A stretch of DNA of 64,000 nucleotides, taken from contig CM114271.1 in NCBI GenBank assembly GCA_050084515.1, positions 37,572,001 to 37,636,000 on the forward strand. Direction: 5' to 3'. The DNA comes from Blasia pusilla. Lineage: Eukaryota; Marchantiophyta; Marchantiopsida; Blasiales. The first letter of the stretch is position 1; every line of letters starts with the position of its first letter. A model generated the notes under the pieces. The model was given only the letters and a program-made list of their open reading frames with translations. It was not told the DNA's origin and did no database searches. This document shows, one piece after another, positions 11,994 to 23,700 of this stretch. The position numbers were made by a program, and so were the translations under genes.

Positions 11994-12716
11994 AATGGAG
12001 ATGATTAGTAAGTAGCTGCAAGTACTAGTAGAAATATATAAATGACATTGTCCGACACGAGACAAGGCATTTGTGGTATAATGAGTTGATTCTCTTGGAT
12101 TCCTTATGATTAGTGGAATAGTGTCCACATCTCATCTCATAATGGTAAATAGAGGTCGTATTTATTCCACTATCATCAAATTCAAGGGGAATTTTGTATA
12201 TGATATCCTTTCTTGTTGATCTTGCAATAGAAGATGCACATCTAACATTGATTACTATTGCATGTGATGATCCAATATTGGTTGTTGTTAGTGTCCAATG
12301 ATAGGTTTTTGTTGTTCTTGATTGATAAATGGTTGTTGTGTTGATCCCAACAATGTTGGTTGTTGGCCTCCTTCTTATTGGATATGCGAACAAACTCATG
12401 TGAAAAATTGTATTTCTCCCTAATATATCTGTAGTCTAAGTTGCCTTAGTTTGTGCTATAACTATGTCCCTAAAAATATTGTTGTCCATGCATTACATGT
12501 CCTTTAAGAATATAACAAATGGACAAAAATATTCCATTGAGACATGTATATTTCTTTCCTTATGCCTTTCTCATTCAAAAATTTTCTCTTTATTTCAATC
12601 CATGATGTTTTAAATTATTTTATCATTAACCAAATTCAATACCGTCAATTAATATTCTAAAATTTTATTTTAAAGAAATTTTGAAAAAGAAAAAGATTGC
12701 ATCGTACACTAACTAG
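11994..12716. other. AT-rich intergenic DNA, possible Helitron 3' end at its right edge
   Basis: No gene recognised; the 124-residue minus-strand frame at 12025-12399 is rich in Thr, Ile and Ser and matches nothing known to me. GCATCGTACACTAACTAG, ending at 12716 and followed by T, resembles a decayed Helitron 3' terminus, but no matching 5' end was found. Confidence 0.35.
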
Positions 12717-14530
12717 TCTCATGTATTGAAGAGGCCTCGTTTTTAGTGAAATTTTGGATCTAGGTGAGAGAAGAAAGTCAATATATCCAACTAAGTTTTT
12801 GAACATGTTTACATTGTGTCTTGCATCTACAATGGTTGAATTTTAAGCTAGGCATGTTCACTCACTTGAATTTCTTTGACATATGTAAGAATCTATATTA
12901 TTATCAAAACAGAGAGGGGGTTATTACTAAATATAGAAAAGGAGTTATAAAAAGTGAAACTATTAGATGTGAAGCTTAATAAAGAAAAATGTATGATCTT
13001 ACCTTATGGACCCTGTAGGACTATTTTCATTTTGTTATCGAGTCAAATCTAAAGCGAGCATATTCCATGTCGTGTTTTCATGATTTGCTCATAGAAGTTG
13101 TACAAATATTTGTGTGGTATTAGTTATGTGCCCCTTAGTTATATATGTCATTTTGAGAGGATATGTGCTATTGTATCCACACATGTGTGTGATAGTTATG
13201 ATAGTAATTTTTGTATAAGTCGGGAGCATGCTATAGATTCCATATCTATATAGATGGAAGGGAGTGGGAATTTTGGGAGGAGATAAAGTTTGAGCTGTGG
13301 GCAAAAGGATTGTTGAAGTTTTGGTAGAGGGAAAGCTCAAAGTGAATTTTCAAATTCGATCACACAATTCCATCTCCGCAGCTTAGAGGGACGGACGAGC
13401 ATGGACCTCCTACTTGATGATCCAGTCGTATGTTTGTGGCAATTGACTTGTTGATAGTATGTATGCATAAAATAGACGTAGAGTGATATTCCAGTGACCC
13501 ACATTCTTTTCTTTATAAATTTTTTAATTATTTCTTTAAAAACATACATGTATGTGCATTGCGAGAGCATCTTACTAGTGTTTAAGAAAAGGGATGAAGG
13601 AGGATGAAGACATGAAGAGAAGAAGGTTTTTTAAGGAGGGATTTAAGGGTTTAGAAGGTTGAATGGAATTAAACTATTATTTTTTCCCAATTGAAGAGGT
13701 GAAAGTTGGGGATATTTTTACCCCCACAAGGAGAAACAAAGGGAGGGGATTTTTTTCCAAAGGAGGGGAAGAGGAACGCATGTTTATGAGCGCAAATTTG
13801 GCTTTGGGTGAGAGAATGCATGATATATCCAACAAAGTACTAAAACATTATTTGCCTTTCCATCATGCCTCCACAATGTTTGAATTTGAAGATAGGCATG
13901 CCAATCATCTTATCTATATTCATATTGTACAACATACAAGAAGCTTAAGCACAAAATATTCAACTCATTTGATTTTTTTTGAAAAAAGTTGTAATGTTTA
14001 AGAAAAGGATAAAGAAGGAGTGAGATATGAAGGTAAGAAGTTTTTTGGGAGAAGTTTAAGAGAAAGAGGGAGAATAGATTTTTTTTTTATCCACTGAGGA
14101 GTTGGGAATTAGGGAGATTCTTTTCCCCAAGATGAGATAACAAGGGAACCCCCAAAGGAAGGGAAGGGGAAGCATCTTTATGAGTGCAAAGTTGGTTGTG
14201 GGAAGATACTATATCCAACTAAGTTCTTAAATATTATTTTCGTTTATACCTTTCCTATGTAATGTTTAAATTTAAGATAGTCATGTTAATCATCTATATT
14301 ATTATTGTACAATGCACAAGTAGCTAAAGCACAAAATAGTCACAATATTCTTTTTGGGTAATATATAGTAGTGTTTAAGAGAGAGATGAGATAGCATGGA
14401 GACATGAAGGGAATAAGTTATTTTATGAATAGTTGAAGGAAAAAGGAGAATGCAAAATTAAGGGTTTATTTTGTTTCCAATTGAGGAGATAGGAGTTGGA
14501 GAGATTTTAAATCACTGTTGAAAAAAAAGA
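12717..14530. repeat. Tandem array of spacer plus Helitron-like units
   Basis: Three spacer segments begin TGTTTAAGA(A/G)A at 13579, 13995 and 14372 (periods 416 and 377 bp), and a partial related unit lies at 12717-12891. Each shares a purine-rich start, a GAG(G/T)AG(G/T)TG...TTGG(G/A)GA block, a segment like ATATCCAACTAAGTT, a (G/T)CATGTT-like block, and then a Helitron-start-like element at 12892, near 13920 (degraded) and 14293 (A then TCTATATTATTATTG). In the first unit the element is a complete 687 bp Helitron; in the later ones it is reduced to about 75 bp. The 112-residue frame at 13663-14001 is a product of this array. Confidence 0.65.
12892..13578 (+). mobile_element. Non-autonomous Helitron, 687 bp, inside a tandem array
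   Basis: Starts with an exact TCTATATTATTAT after A (12891) and ends CTTACTAG at 13578 followed by T. The subterminal hairpin region GTGCATTGCGAGAGCAT is a decayed form of the GTGC...GCAC stem of the other copies. The interior has no Rep/helicase coding sequence; short frames at 13089-13570 on the minus strand are not recognisable. Its interior differs from the short subfamily at 1.2, 11.0 and 62.7 kb, so only the termini are shared. Confidence 0.65.
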
Positions 14531-15873
14531 GATTGAACGTTTATTCCATATATCACTACAATGTCTCAAATCTACATTTTGGTTGAAAAATATTTGATTT
14601 CTTGTATGTCTTTAGTGATCATAAAAAATTATAAAATTCAAACATTGGGGGAAAAAATATTTTTGCATGTATTCGTTCCCTGACAATCACCTTTATATGA
14701 TTCTATGTAGAATGATTGGTGGTAGTAAACATCCAAACAAACAATTTATTAATATGAAAAATGTTATACGATGGTGACGATAATAATGTGCATGCACATA
14801 ATTGAACGTAAATGAATGTGTGAATGTTAGAGAATAAAACTAGGATAATGACCCCTATGGATTTTGAGTGATCTTGTTACTATGCGAAATAACACAAATC
14901 GGTAACCTCTACCTTGCTTTACACATGCCAATAATCGTATTGCCCTATCCTAACCCCCAAAATGTTTTTTTCCCCCTAATGTCATAAGTCAAATATAGAG
15001 GTATTTTCAAATAATACTGTCATTAATGTAAAATTATAGTAAGATGCCCATGTGATGCACAACCATGAGACAATAGAGGAGGCATTCCTTATGTTATTTG
15101 AAAATCGACCCAGGGAAGTGTGACGACAACTCGTGCTTAACCCATGCCATGGTGACCGTGATGAAAATTTGAATTGTAATCATCATTATAAATACAAATA
15201 TTCCAATAAGCATGTGGAAATAGGTGGCAAACTTGTGGTGATTAAAAATGACAAGTATGTACTTATAAGACACACAATGATTATTTATGAAAATTACGTA
15301 AATAAAACCTAAAATTTTTATAAATGAAAAATTTGAATACTGAGTGGTGTTGCCTCCCTCAATTATAATTACGGCTCCTAATAGTAGTGTATAAATTCTG
15401 CATTTAAATTCTGTAGGGACAAGTGTCTCGGTGGGCAGAGGATGGACAGGGCATGCACGCCGAATTGCTGTATATGTGGGAGTTGGGTTGCGGTAGGATG
15501 TAATGCATACTGCTGCCTGAACTTAGAGATCTGCAATAGTTTTGTCGTGGATTGGATTTTTGACCTTCTCTGTTGCACACAAATCTTTATGGCTTCAACT
15601 AGGATTGGCATTTCCTTCATGCGAAGAATAGAAAGCATACTTATTGGTCGGCGCTTCCGGTGTGTACTCTGGGATTCGTCATTGCGTATTGCAATTAGCG
15701 AACGAAAGAATGAAAGGGAGGGACCCCGAGGGAGTGAGTGAGATCCTCTCCCTTTCAATCTTTGGCCCTCTAGTGTGAGTGAGAGAGGGCCGGGTGACAG
15801 CCCCTCCGTTAGTTATGGTTACACAAAGCACACGTCATTGGGGTACAAAGTGTGGCATTTTGACTTCAATGAA

Positions 15874-15876
<3 letters not shown>
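14531..15876. other. Intergenic DNA, no gene seen
   Basis: AT-rich to about 15360, then a GC-richer block (15400-15870) with overlapping open frames on both strands (15378-15758 minus, 15442-15741 plus) that show no family resemblance. Probably noncoding. Confidence 0.45.

Positions 15877-15931
<55 letters not shown>
15877..15931. repeat. (GA)n microsatellite, about 27 units
   Basis: Uninterrupted GA dinucleotides. The Arg/Glu-repeat and Ser/Leu-repeat peptides that can be read through it on both strands are artefacts of the repeat. Confidence 0.97.
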
Positions 15932-15934
<3 letters not shown>

Positions 15935-16910
15935 CAGAAGTACGTACGTCCGCTGTGCCTCCACTCGACAACAACAAACGCGACACCCTGTGACTTTGTG
16001 AGTGTTACTAGAGCCCCTCATTTCCCGTCTGTTCGCGTATTGCGTACGAGTGAGGCGGCTCAGGTACGGGGGCTCTGAATTTGGAGGTACCTCCAACCCT
16101 AAACACTCTTGTAGAGGTAGTGCCCCTCTTAGTTTGGATGTGCCTCTAGTCTCTCCCCATCCAACCCTTAATTTTCCTCCCAAACAAGTTTAATTAAAGC
16201 TCAAAACCAGGGCCGCATACCGATTTTGAGTCTACACTCCATATCAATTTTCACTCTCATTACGGATCTACATATAACTCCACTATCCATTCATCCAACA
16301 ATCTCTTCCCCATTGATGTTTTTCCCCTCTCAAAGGGCTCATTGGTTTGTAAGATGGGGTAGGGGTGCAGAGTATTGTAGGTTTCCTCGCGCCTATTCAT
16401 CCTCGGGTTAAGTCATGAAGGATGAGAGAAGAGTTAAGCAACAATGGACACTTAGGCAAAAAGAGCTCACGATCCGAATTCAAACATACTACTTGCTACA
16501 AGTCTCCTTCACAACAATATAAATGAAAAAGATGTAACCTTATTTTAGCATAGCATTTCGAATAAGGATCATGATAAACTAACCCAACCTGGGGTGAGTT
16601 ATGGAAATTATGGTTTTCTAATTCCGCCACAAACTTTTAAACGAATCGCGAGGATGCGATTTTCGTGGGACCCGCGCGGTGTCACTTTCTCACGACAACT
16701 CGGTTGACGAAGATCGCCACAAGAGCAAATCCGACGGTACTTAACCTGCGTAGTTATGAAGTGACCGTGAAGAAATCGCAGTGACCACTAGTGCTTCGAA
16801 GGTCAGCGTCCCAAGGTGGAATGCCGGCGGGTTCCCGTTACGAACAGGACCGCCGACAAATGTAGCGTTCGTTTACGAAACCGCCGCGGACGTAGTCCTA
16901 AGGAAATGTT

Positions 16911-16940
16911 CTGCCCTGCCCTGCCCTGCCCTGCCCTGCC
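16911..16940. repeat. (CTGCC)6 pentanucleotide repeat
   Basis: Six perfect CTGCC units, followed by CTGAC. It lies about 800 bp before the PCF11-like start codon. Confidence 0.95.
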
Positions 16941-17104
16941 CTGACCCTTCACGGCCCTCGGGTCTTTCCCCGAAGGACCAGCTCCGCTGCGCAGACCTCA
17001 GCTTCGTTTCCTTGTGCCTCGTCTTCCGTGGGCCAGTCCACTGACTCCACTCGCAGTGCGCTCGCGGCCGATGTTTATGAAGATCGCAGGCACAGGTCGG
17101 GAGG

Positions 17105-17134
17105 GGACGGACGGACGGACGGACGGACGGACGG
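17105..17134. repeat. (GGAC)7 tetranucleotide repeat
   Basis: Seven perfect GGAC units plus GG, in the probable leader or promoter of the PCF11-like gene. Confidence 0.95.
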
Positions 17135-17745
17135 TGGCGGACGAAATGTGGTGCAGGGAGTGTAGCTGGGCTGCGTGAAAGCTTTGTCGGCCTCGGCGGT
17201 GGGCGAAGCGCGGACAGGTGCGGACGACGAATTTGAGAGAGGGATCGAGAGGAGATGGACGAGGAGGGAAGTGGATGCGAGTGGGAATAGGAATAGGAAG
17301 AGCAGTGAAGCGGGGCCAATGTGCTGCGGTGTGAGTTTCAAGGGAAGATGATGATGCTGGTCTGTTTGATTACTGGTTCCGCGAGGAATGCTGGAACTTT
17401 TAGGTTGAGCGCAGTGCGTGTACGGGTGAGCGAAATGAGTAAGTAGGGAAGAGGAGTTTGGACCCGGGATCATGAAGTCCGTGGTTCTTTCTCGCAGGGG
17501 ATTTTGGGAGTAGCAAGGAGTGTTTTTGGCACAGGGAAAGTGCGTGCAGGGATTGTACGGTTTGTGCTGCTTTTGTGTGGATGAGCGAGGCAACACTGGG
17601 CGGAGATGGCCATGTACCGAGACATTCTAGGCGGATTTCGTCATTCTGAAAGAAGGCGGATTTTAGGGCTAGGAATGCGCGGGGTTTCTTAGTTGTGTTT
17701 CTGTGGCGTTGGCGAAACATTTGAGGAGAGTAGAGTGGGCCCAAG

Positions 17746-20700
17746 ATGGACATATCACTGGAGCGAGAGAGGCAGCAACAAAGGAACGCAGAGAGGTTGA
17801 GAGAGATGGCGATCAAGAATAGAGGAGTGCGGGAAGATGTGGAACGTAAAAGGGGTGTGGACCCAAGGGAGAGGCGCGTGGACAGAGTTATGGCTTCCGA
17901 GAGGGGGCTGGTGGACAGGGAGAGAATGCGGGACAGACCGGTTCTGAAGGATAGGATTATGCTTGGTGATAGAGATAGTAAAGCAGGTAAGGCAACAGAT
18001 AGAATGTTGGAAAGGGTTGTTAGGCCCGGTGAGAGGGACGGTGCTAGGGATGTGGTAAGGGCGGTTTCCTTGGAGAGGCTACGAGCGCCGGTTAGGGATA
18101 GAGACGACGAAAGACCGACTGACAGAACCAGAGATGTGGAGAGAGATTCTGTGGGGACCGGGAGAGGCGGTGAGAGAGATATAGAAAGAGAAGAGTCCTT
18201 GAAGGAGCTGGTTTCGTCGTATAAATCGGCTCTGGCCGAGCTCACGTTCAATTCCAAACCGATTATTACGAATCTCACAATTATTGCTGGGGAGAATGCA
18301 CACGCTGCCAAAGGCATCACCTCCACTGTCTGTGTGCACATTCTAGAGGTACCGTTCGCGTTTTCTATCATTGGCCCTTAGTGCTCTAATGACTTATATC
18401 TCTCGTAACCTTGCATCCTTCTCCTTCTCACCAGTTGACAATGGACTTTGGATAATGATTCAGTTTTGTTCCTCCACTTTCTTTCATCCTTGTGATATAG
18501 AACGCTGTCGTGGCAAGGGAATCAAAGCAAACTTCGGTCATGTGTGCACTTTCCCGCCCTACATATTAGGCCTGCTAAAGGCCTATGGTACAGTAAGTTT
18601 ATGTTTTTTGAGGTCTGTCGCAGGTCTATGGATATATTTGTATCATTTTGAGTTTATCAACCCGTTACACCTTGGAGGGAAGCTTACTGCATGGTATTCC
18701 CTCCCGGAAAGCTTTCATTTCTGTCGTGAAATAAAACTTGTCAATCTTAACCCTAATCAGTGTAAACATGCTACCCCAGTTCTCTGAAATTCGTACAATT
18801 TTTCCCAATGGGCCCCCAAAACTCTTTTTTTGGGCTGGAAGTTGGTAGTCCTTACCTAGTCCAAGCAAATGCCACACTTTCAGCTTAAATGCTATCCTCA
18901 GTATGTAGTATCTCTGCAAATCTCAGAATGCAGTGGTCATTCTGATGCATGTGGCTGTCTAGAGCTAATTCACATTCAGATCATTTCAACCCTAGATGAA
19001 GGAAAATGAACTGGGACTGGTGAATTTTACTTAAATTTTGTTGAGAGGAAACCTAGATTGCTTGCAGCGTCATTAATATAATTGGCTTAAGGTGCTTTTT
19101 CCCACAGCCAAAGAGATTTTTTTTTGTAGAATTTTGATCCCTTAACAGAGTTAATCGTCATTAGTGACATGTGTTCCAAAATATGCAATGAAAATTTGTG
19201 AGTTCTTGATGGCCCAGTTTTAGGTAGTAGCATAAATAGAAGATAGCAATCTACTTGTGCCCATGGGAAGATAAGTAATCTGTTGGGCAGATTGGAAGAT
19301 GCTAGGAAAGAGTAGGGGTATTAATTGATCGATGTCAAGTGTAACAGTTGGATCGAATCTGTGTAGTCATATTCCCAGTGTTGTGGGACATACCAAGTAA
19401 TTTTATGGTTTTGTTGGTCACCAGGCCTCTACTGGGAGCTGCTCCAAAGGTCTTTACGTATGGGATATTTGTGGTGTCTTATTCCTTAGAGAGTTATCAG
19501 CCTTAGTAGAATGTACAGTGATTGAAGTACTGTGAGACCTTCTCTAACTTCCCTTTTGACTGTAATGTGGTCGGTTTATCATTGTCCAGGTACCGAAAGA
19601 GCAAAAGCTTCCATCTCTGTATCTTCTGGATAGTATTGTGAAGAACATTGGTGGGGATTACATAAACTACTTTTCGGCGCGTCTGCCAGAGGTGAACATG
19701 TCTAACCTAGTGAAAGCAATTTTAGATTTCTACATAGTAATTATCTACCCAGAAATGATCTGTCTCTCCAGAGTTTTATTTCCTGTGATTTGCTTAAGTT
19801 AGTACTTCCCCGAGCATGATTCAGATTATTAGGTGAGAATTATGGTTGAAATGTAAATCCAATTTCAAAGATGGTATCCGTAAGGCCAGGTTTTCAGCTA
19901 TGCTATGGTGCCCTGTGGTCTATTCCTGCTACAGGTCAGGACTAAGGCTGGTTGAAATCTGTCAACCTTTCTGATGCAACAGTTATCTGGCGAGGCAGAC
20001 CCGAGATTTTTTACCAATACTTACAACAGCTCTCGCTAAAGTGGTTCTGATTAATTTTGCATCTTTTGGCGGGATCTTCTTCTTTTGTGTTCGTCAAAAC
20101 AATGAACATTTGTTACTGATCAGTAAAAAATCTTGTACATAAGCAGCTATTGAAAGGTCTTTTGGTTCTGTAATTTGGGAAATTGTATCAGTGAAAAGTA
20201 TATTGTAAGTGTGACAACCCGAAACACATACAAGTTTGCAATTCAAAATTTTTTGGGGCTTTAGTTTTTTAAGAATTTAGGATTTTACTCTACTGAACCC
20301 AAGTGAAAGCGGTTCCTGCTGTGGTTGGTAGGCATCAAAGACATCGCATAATTGCCTAGACGGAAAGCACCTCGTGTTTCTAAACCTCTGATCTTGTTCC
20401 TCCACTTTCCCCTGTGTTGGTTGTGGGTCCTCATATTCTTGACATACATTGTGCGGGTAGTTTCAGTAAATTTCCTGATCGAGTATTCTTATTTTGCATG
20501 CAGGTGTTTTGCAAGGCCTACAAGCAAGTTGATCCTACCACCACTCCAGCTATGCAACATCTGTTCAGGACATGGCGTGATGTATTTCCTAAGGCCCCTC
20601 TCCGCCTGATAGAGGATGAGCTGCAAATTTCCACCTCGGTGCCTAATGGACCACCATCAGGAGTAAGTCCGCCACCTAGAACTGTTGAGTCCCCACTGCA

Positions 20701-23700
20701 GCGAACTGGCCATAGCATTCATGTGAATCCTAAGTATCTAGAGGCCCAACGTCAGCGGCTTCAGCAAACTGGCCAGGTGTGTATCTCTGCTAGATGGTAA
20801 ACAAGAAATTAAACATTGTCAAAAGTCAGATTTTTTCTTTCAAGAGGAATGAAGGGCTTAAACATTAAACTAGTCATGCCTTTCATGGTGGAATATTAAG
20901 TCACTAGTCTTTGATATCGGGGAACTCATGTGTCGTACCTCCTAGGAAGGGCCACAATGATTGGTCTAGATGGTCTGGAAAGTTTTGGAGGAATAATGAA
21001 GTAGAGGTTGTTTGCCTGTAACATAATGCTTCCTCTTAAGACACTTGCATATGTGGAGCACTGGAGAGTAAATATGATGGTTTTTACCTAACTTTTAGGA
21101 TGGAGTTTTGGGATTGTGAGCAATGCATCCTGGATTGGAGTTCCAAATTCATGCTGATGGGCTTATTGCAGGCAGACAGTGTTGCACCTGAAAGCAATGG
21201 AGGCCCTGTGATGCGTGTTGCGGAGGATTCTGTCATGCGTGAGGGTTCAAAAGGGTGGTCGGATGGTCTACTTAAACGTCCTCCTGTATGTGTTCTTTGT
21301 CCAACTTCCTTCACAACCCAGTGTCGTGACTGATATGAGTTGAGATATCTTTTCATACTCTGTGGCTCGTTTTGTAAGAAATTTGTCTGGGGTTGAAAGT
21401 GTGGTCATATAGCCTCGTGAAAAGCCGTCCTGTAGGGCTCTTAGTATCTAACTTCCCTCACAGTTTAGTGTATGCTGACTGAAATTAGATGAGCTATCTT
21501 TATACTTTCTGATTTCATTTCATTACGACTCGTGGTGGTAACAATGTTTATCATATGTAGCCAAGGTGAATTTCCCATCATTTCAATGATCATTGGGTTG
21601 GGACACCCTTGCCAAGCATGCATGTGGGGATGACCTTGGATACACTTCTTGTCCACTAACACTCAAATTCCTCCCTTATCATGACGACATTTTTCAGTGT
21701 TCTCTCTGTGAAATGAACCTCTGATTGGTAAAGTCTTTCCTGTTCAGATGGCTGCATCTTCACGTGGTAAAAGAGAAGAATATGGGGATCCCAGCTATGG
21801 ACGTGATGGATCATTTGATTTTGATTATGATGATTATGGTCTCAACAATGTGCGGAAGCCGGTTGCTGGAAGAGGTGTGGAAAGAGAGGAAGGTTGGGAT
21901 CCTGGGTATAATCGAGAAGGTGATGGGGATGGTTTTGGACACGAAGAAGGTAGAAGTGCACGAGCTCGCTATGGCTCAAGAAATGGATATGAGTGGAGGC
22001 AGCCTCCTGCTAGGGGTGCAGAAATGGATGGTTACGGTTATAACAGGGGACCAGGACCTGGGAGAGGTGGCCCATTTCGCCCTACACAGCCTCCTGTGGA
22101 TGGATTGGAAGGTACTGGGAGGGGAAGTACTGATAATTGGCTTAGAACTGAAGAGGAAGAATATGATTGGGGAGATATGAGTCCGCGTCTAGGGCAGACT
22201 CAAGGGCGAGAGGAAGAACGGAGTCGCGAAGGGCTTCCTCATGATGATTGGTATAGCAGTGATTGTGATAGGGGCATCACTGGTAATGAAAGTGGACGGC
22301 AAAAACGAACTAGCTTAGAAGCTGGTTTCGAAGACAATGCCAACTGGAGGAGGCGCGGACCTGGTGAGCAAATGGAGCAGTCTCTACTTGCTAGTGATCG
22401 TCTTCCAAAGGTGTGCGGTTTTGTCCCTTCAAAAACTTTAAATAATGGAATGTTACGTACAGCTAGGTTTCTTCTGGCCTTGTTATGAAAATTTCTTCTT
22501 AGCTAGTGCAAACATGTGGTAGAAAGGCTACGGTAGACTGTAAGATTTTTGTTTTGTTGGTTTTTTGGTGGGGGTGAAATTGGGGTGATCAGTAATCTGG
22601 AAAAATTATGATGGTCCTATGTATGGCACAAGACTCTTAGCAGTCACACCAAGTTGTGAGATCTGTCTTGTGTTGTAACCATGATGACTGGGCCTCATGG
22701 TCGAATACTATGATGGCATTTGTTGCTTTGATTATTCCATTAATTCCATTTCTTTTATGGTGTTGGTTCTCATTAGTTTGTGACCAACAACTAGGATGCT
22801 GATCCTGTATGTGGCCTGCCTATCCAGGAGTTTGATGACAGAAGTCGCATGCAGCAAGGTCTTGGTGGTCGAGAACTAGGGGTTGGTGTTATGGATCAAG
22901 GTCCTGGAGGTCGGGCACCCATGTCTGGTTCAGGCAGTCGTTTGCATGGTGGCTGGCCATCTCAGTCACACAGTCCTCGAAATCTTAGCCCCCCAAACCA
23001 GTCACGAGTGCGATCTGGACCACTTCAATTGGCAGTGCCCAATCGTAACATTTCTCCAACAGCAAGAGGTTCATCTAATCTAATTCCTCGTGCTGGAACA
23101 CCACCTGCATTAAGTAATGGTGTGGGTCCTACTGTCAACAGCAGTCAGTTTGAATCAAGTTCAAGCGCTCGGACAAATATGGGAAATTTTGCAGGTTCTC
23201 CAACGTATGGCAATCTCTCCCCAGTGACACCAGTGTCCAGTTTGCCTTTCCAGCATCAGCAACACTCTCATCGGCTCCCGTCTCCCCCCAACCAGCTGGG
23301 AAATCATCAGATTCAGCAAATTCCTCTTCTTCCTCAGTCTCAACAACAAAATCAACAATCTCAACTTCCGCAGCTGCAACATGAGCAATCAAATCACTTA
23401 TCATCTGTGAGACACCAGATTCAAGGGCCTACTCAGTCACAATCCTCACAGCCACTCCCTCCAGCTCCACAGTCTTTGCAGCACATCACTCAATCACAAG
23501 TACCTCCACAGAGTGTACCACAGCCACTACATCTAGCACAGCAGGTGCTACCTCTTCAACAGTCCTCACAGATGCCTGGACTTCAGCAAACTCAACAAGT
23601 GCCAGCTCCCCAGCAACCACAAGTTTCTGCCCACCAGCAGCAGTTGCAGCAAACTCAAAATCAGCTTCAGCAACCAGTACACCAGCCAATCCTTCCCTTG

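Larger units (their letters stand above)
15932..17745 (+). promoter_or_regulatory. Upstream and 5'-leader region of the PCF11-like gene
   Basis: Composition becomes GC- and CpG-rich from about 16640 up to the start codon at 17746, as expected for a promoter plus untranslated leader. It holds two short tandem repeats and no conserved exon. No clear TATA box could be assigned, so the transcription start is not placed. The long minus-strand frames here (16873-17596) consist of Ser, Pro, Arg and His runs created by the repeats. Confidence 0.5.

Noticed and set aside
12700-12716. Helitron-like 3' end ATCGTACACTAACTAG
   Set aside because: No 5' terminus with the family start could be found upstream, so it is only mentioned within the intergenic entry.
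13663-14001. 112-residue plus-strand frame
   Set aside because: It is part of a tandem unit whose sister copies have no corresponding open frame.
15775-16183. Frames encoding long Arg-Glu or Ser-Leu runs
   Set aside because: They read through the (GA)n microsatellite.
17400-18371. 323-residue minus-strand open frame
   Set aside because: It is antisense to PCF11 exon 1; the Ser/Leu repeats are the complement of the Arg/Asp/Glu-rich coding sequence.
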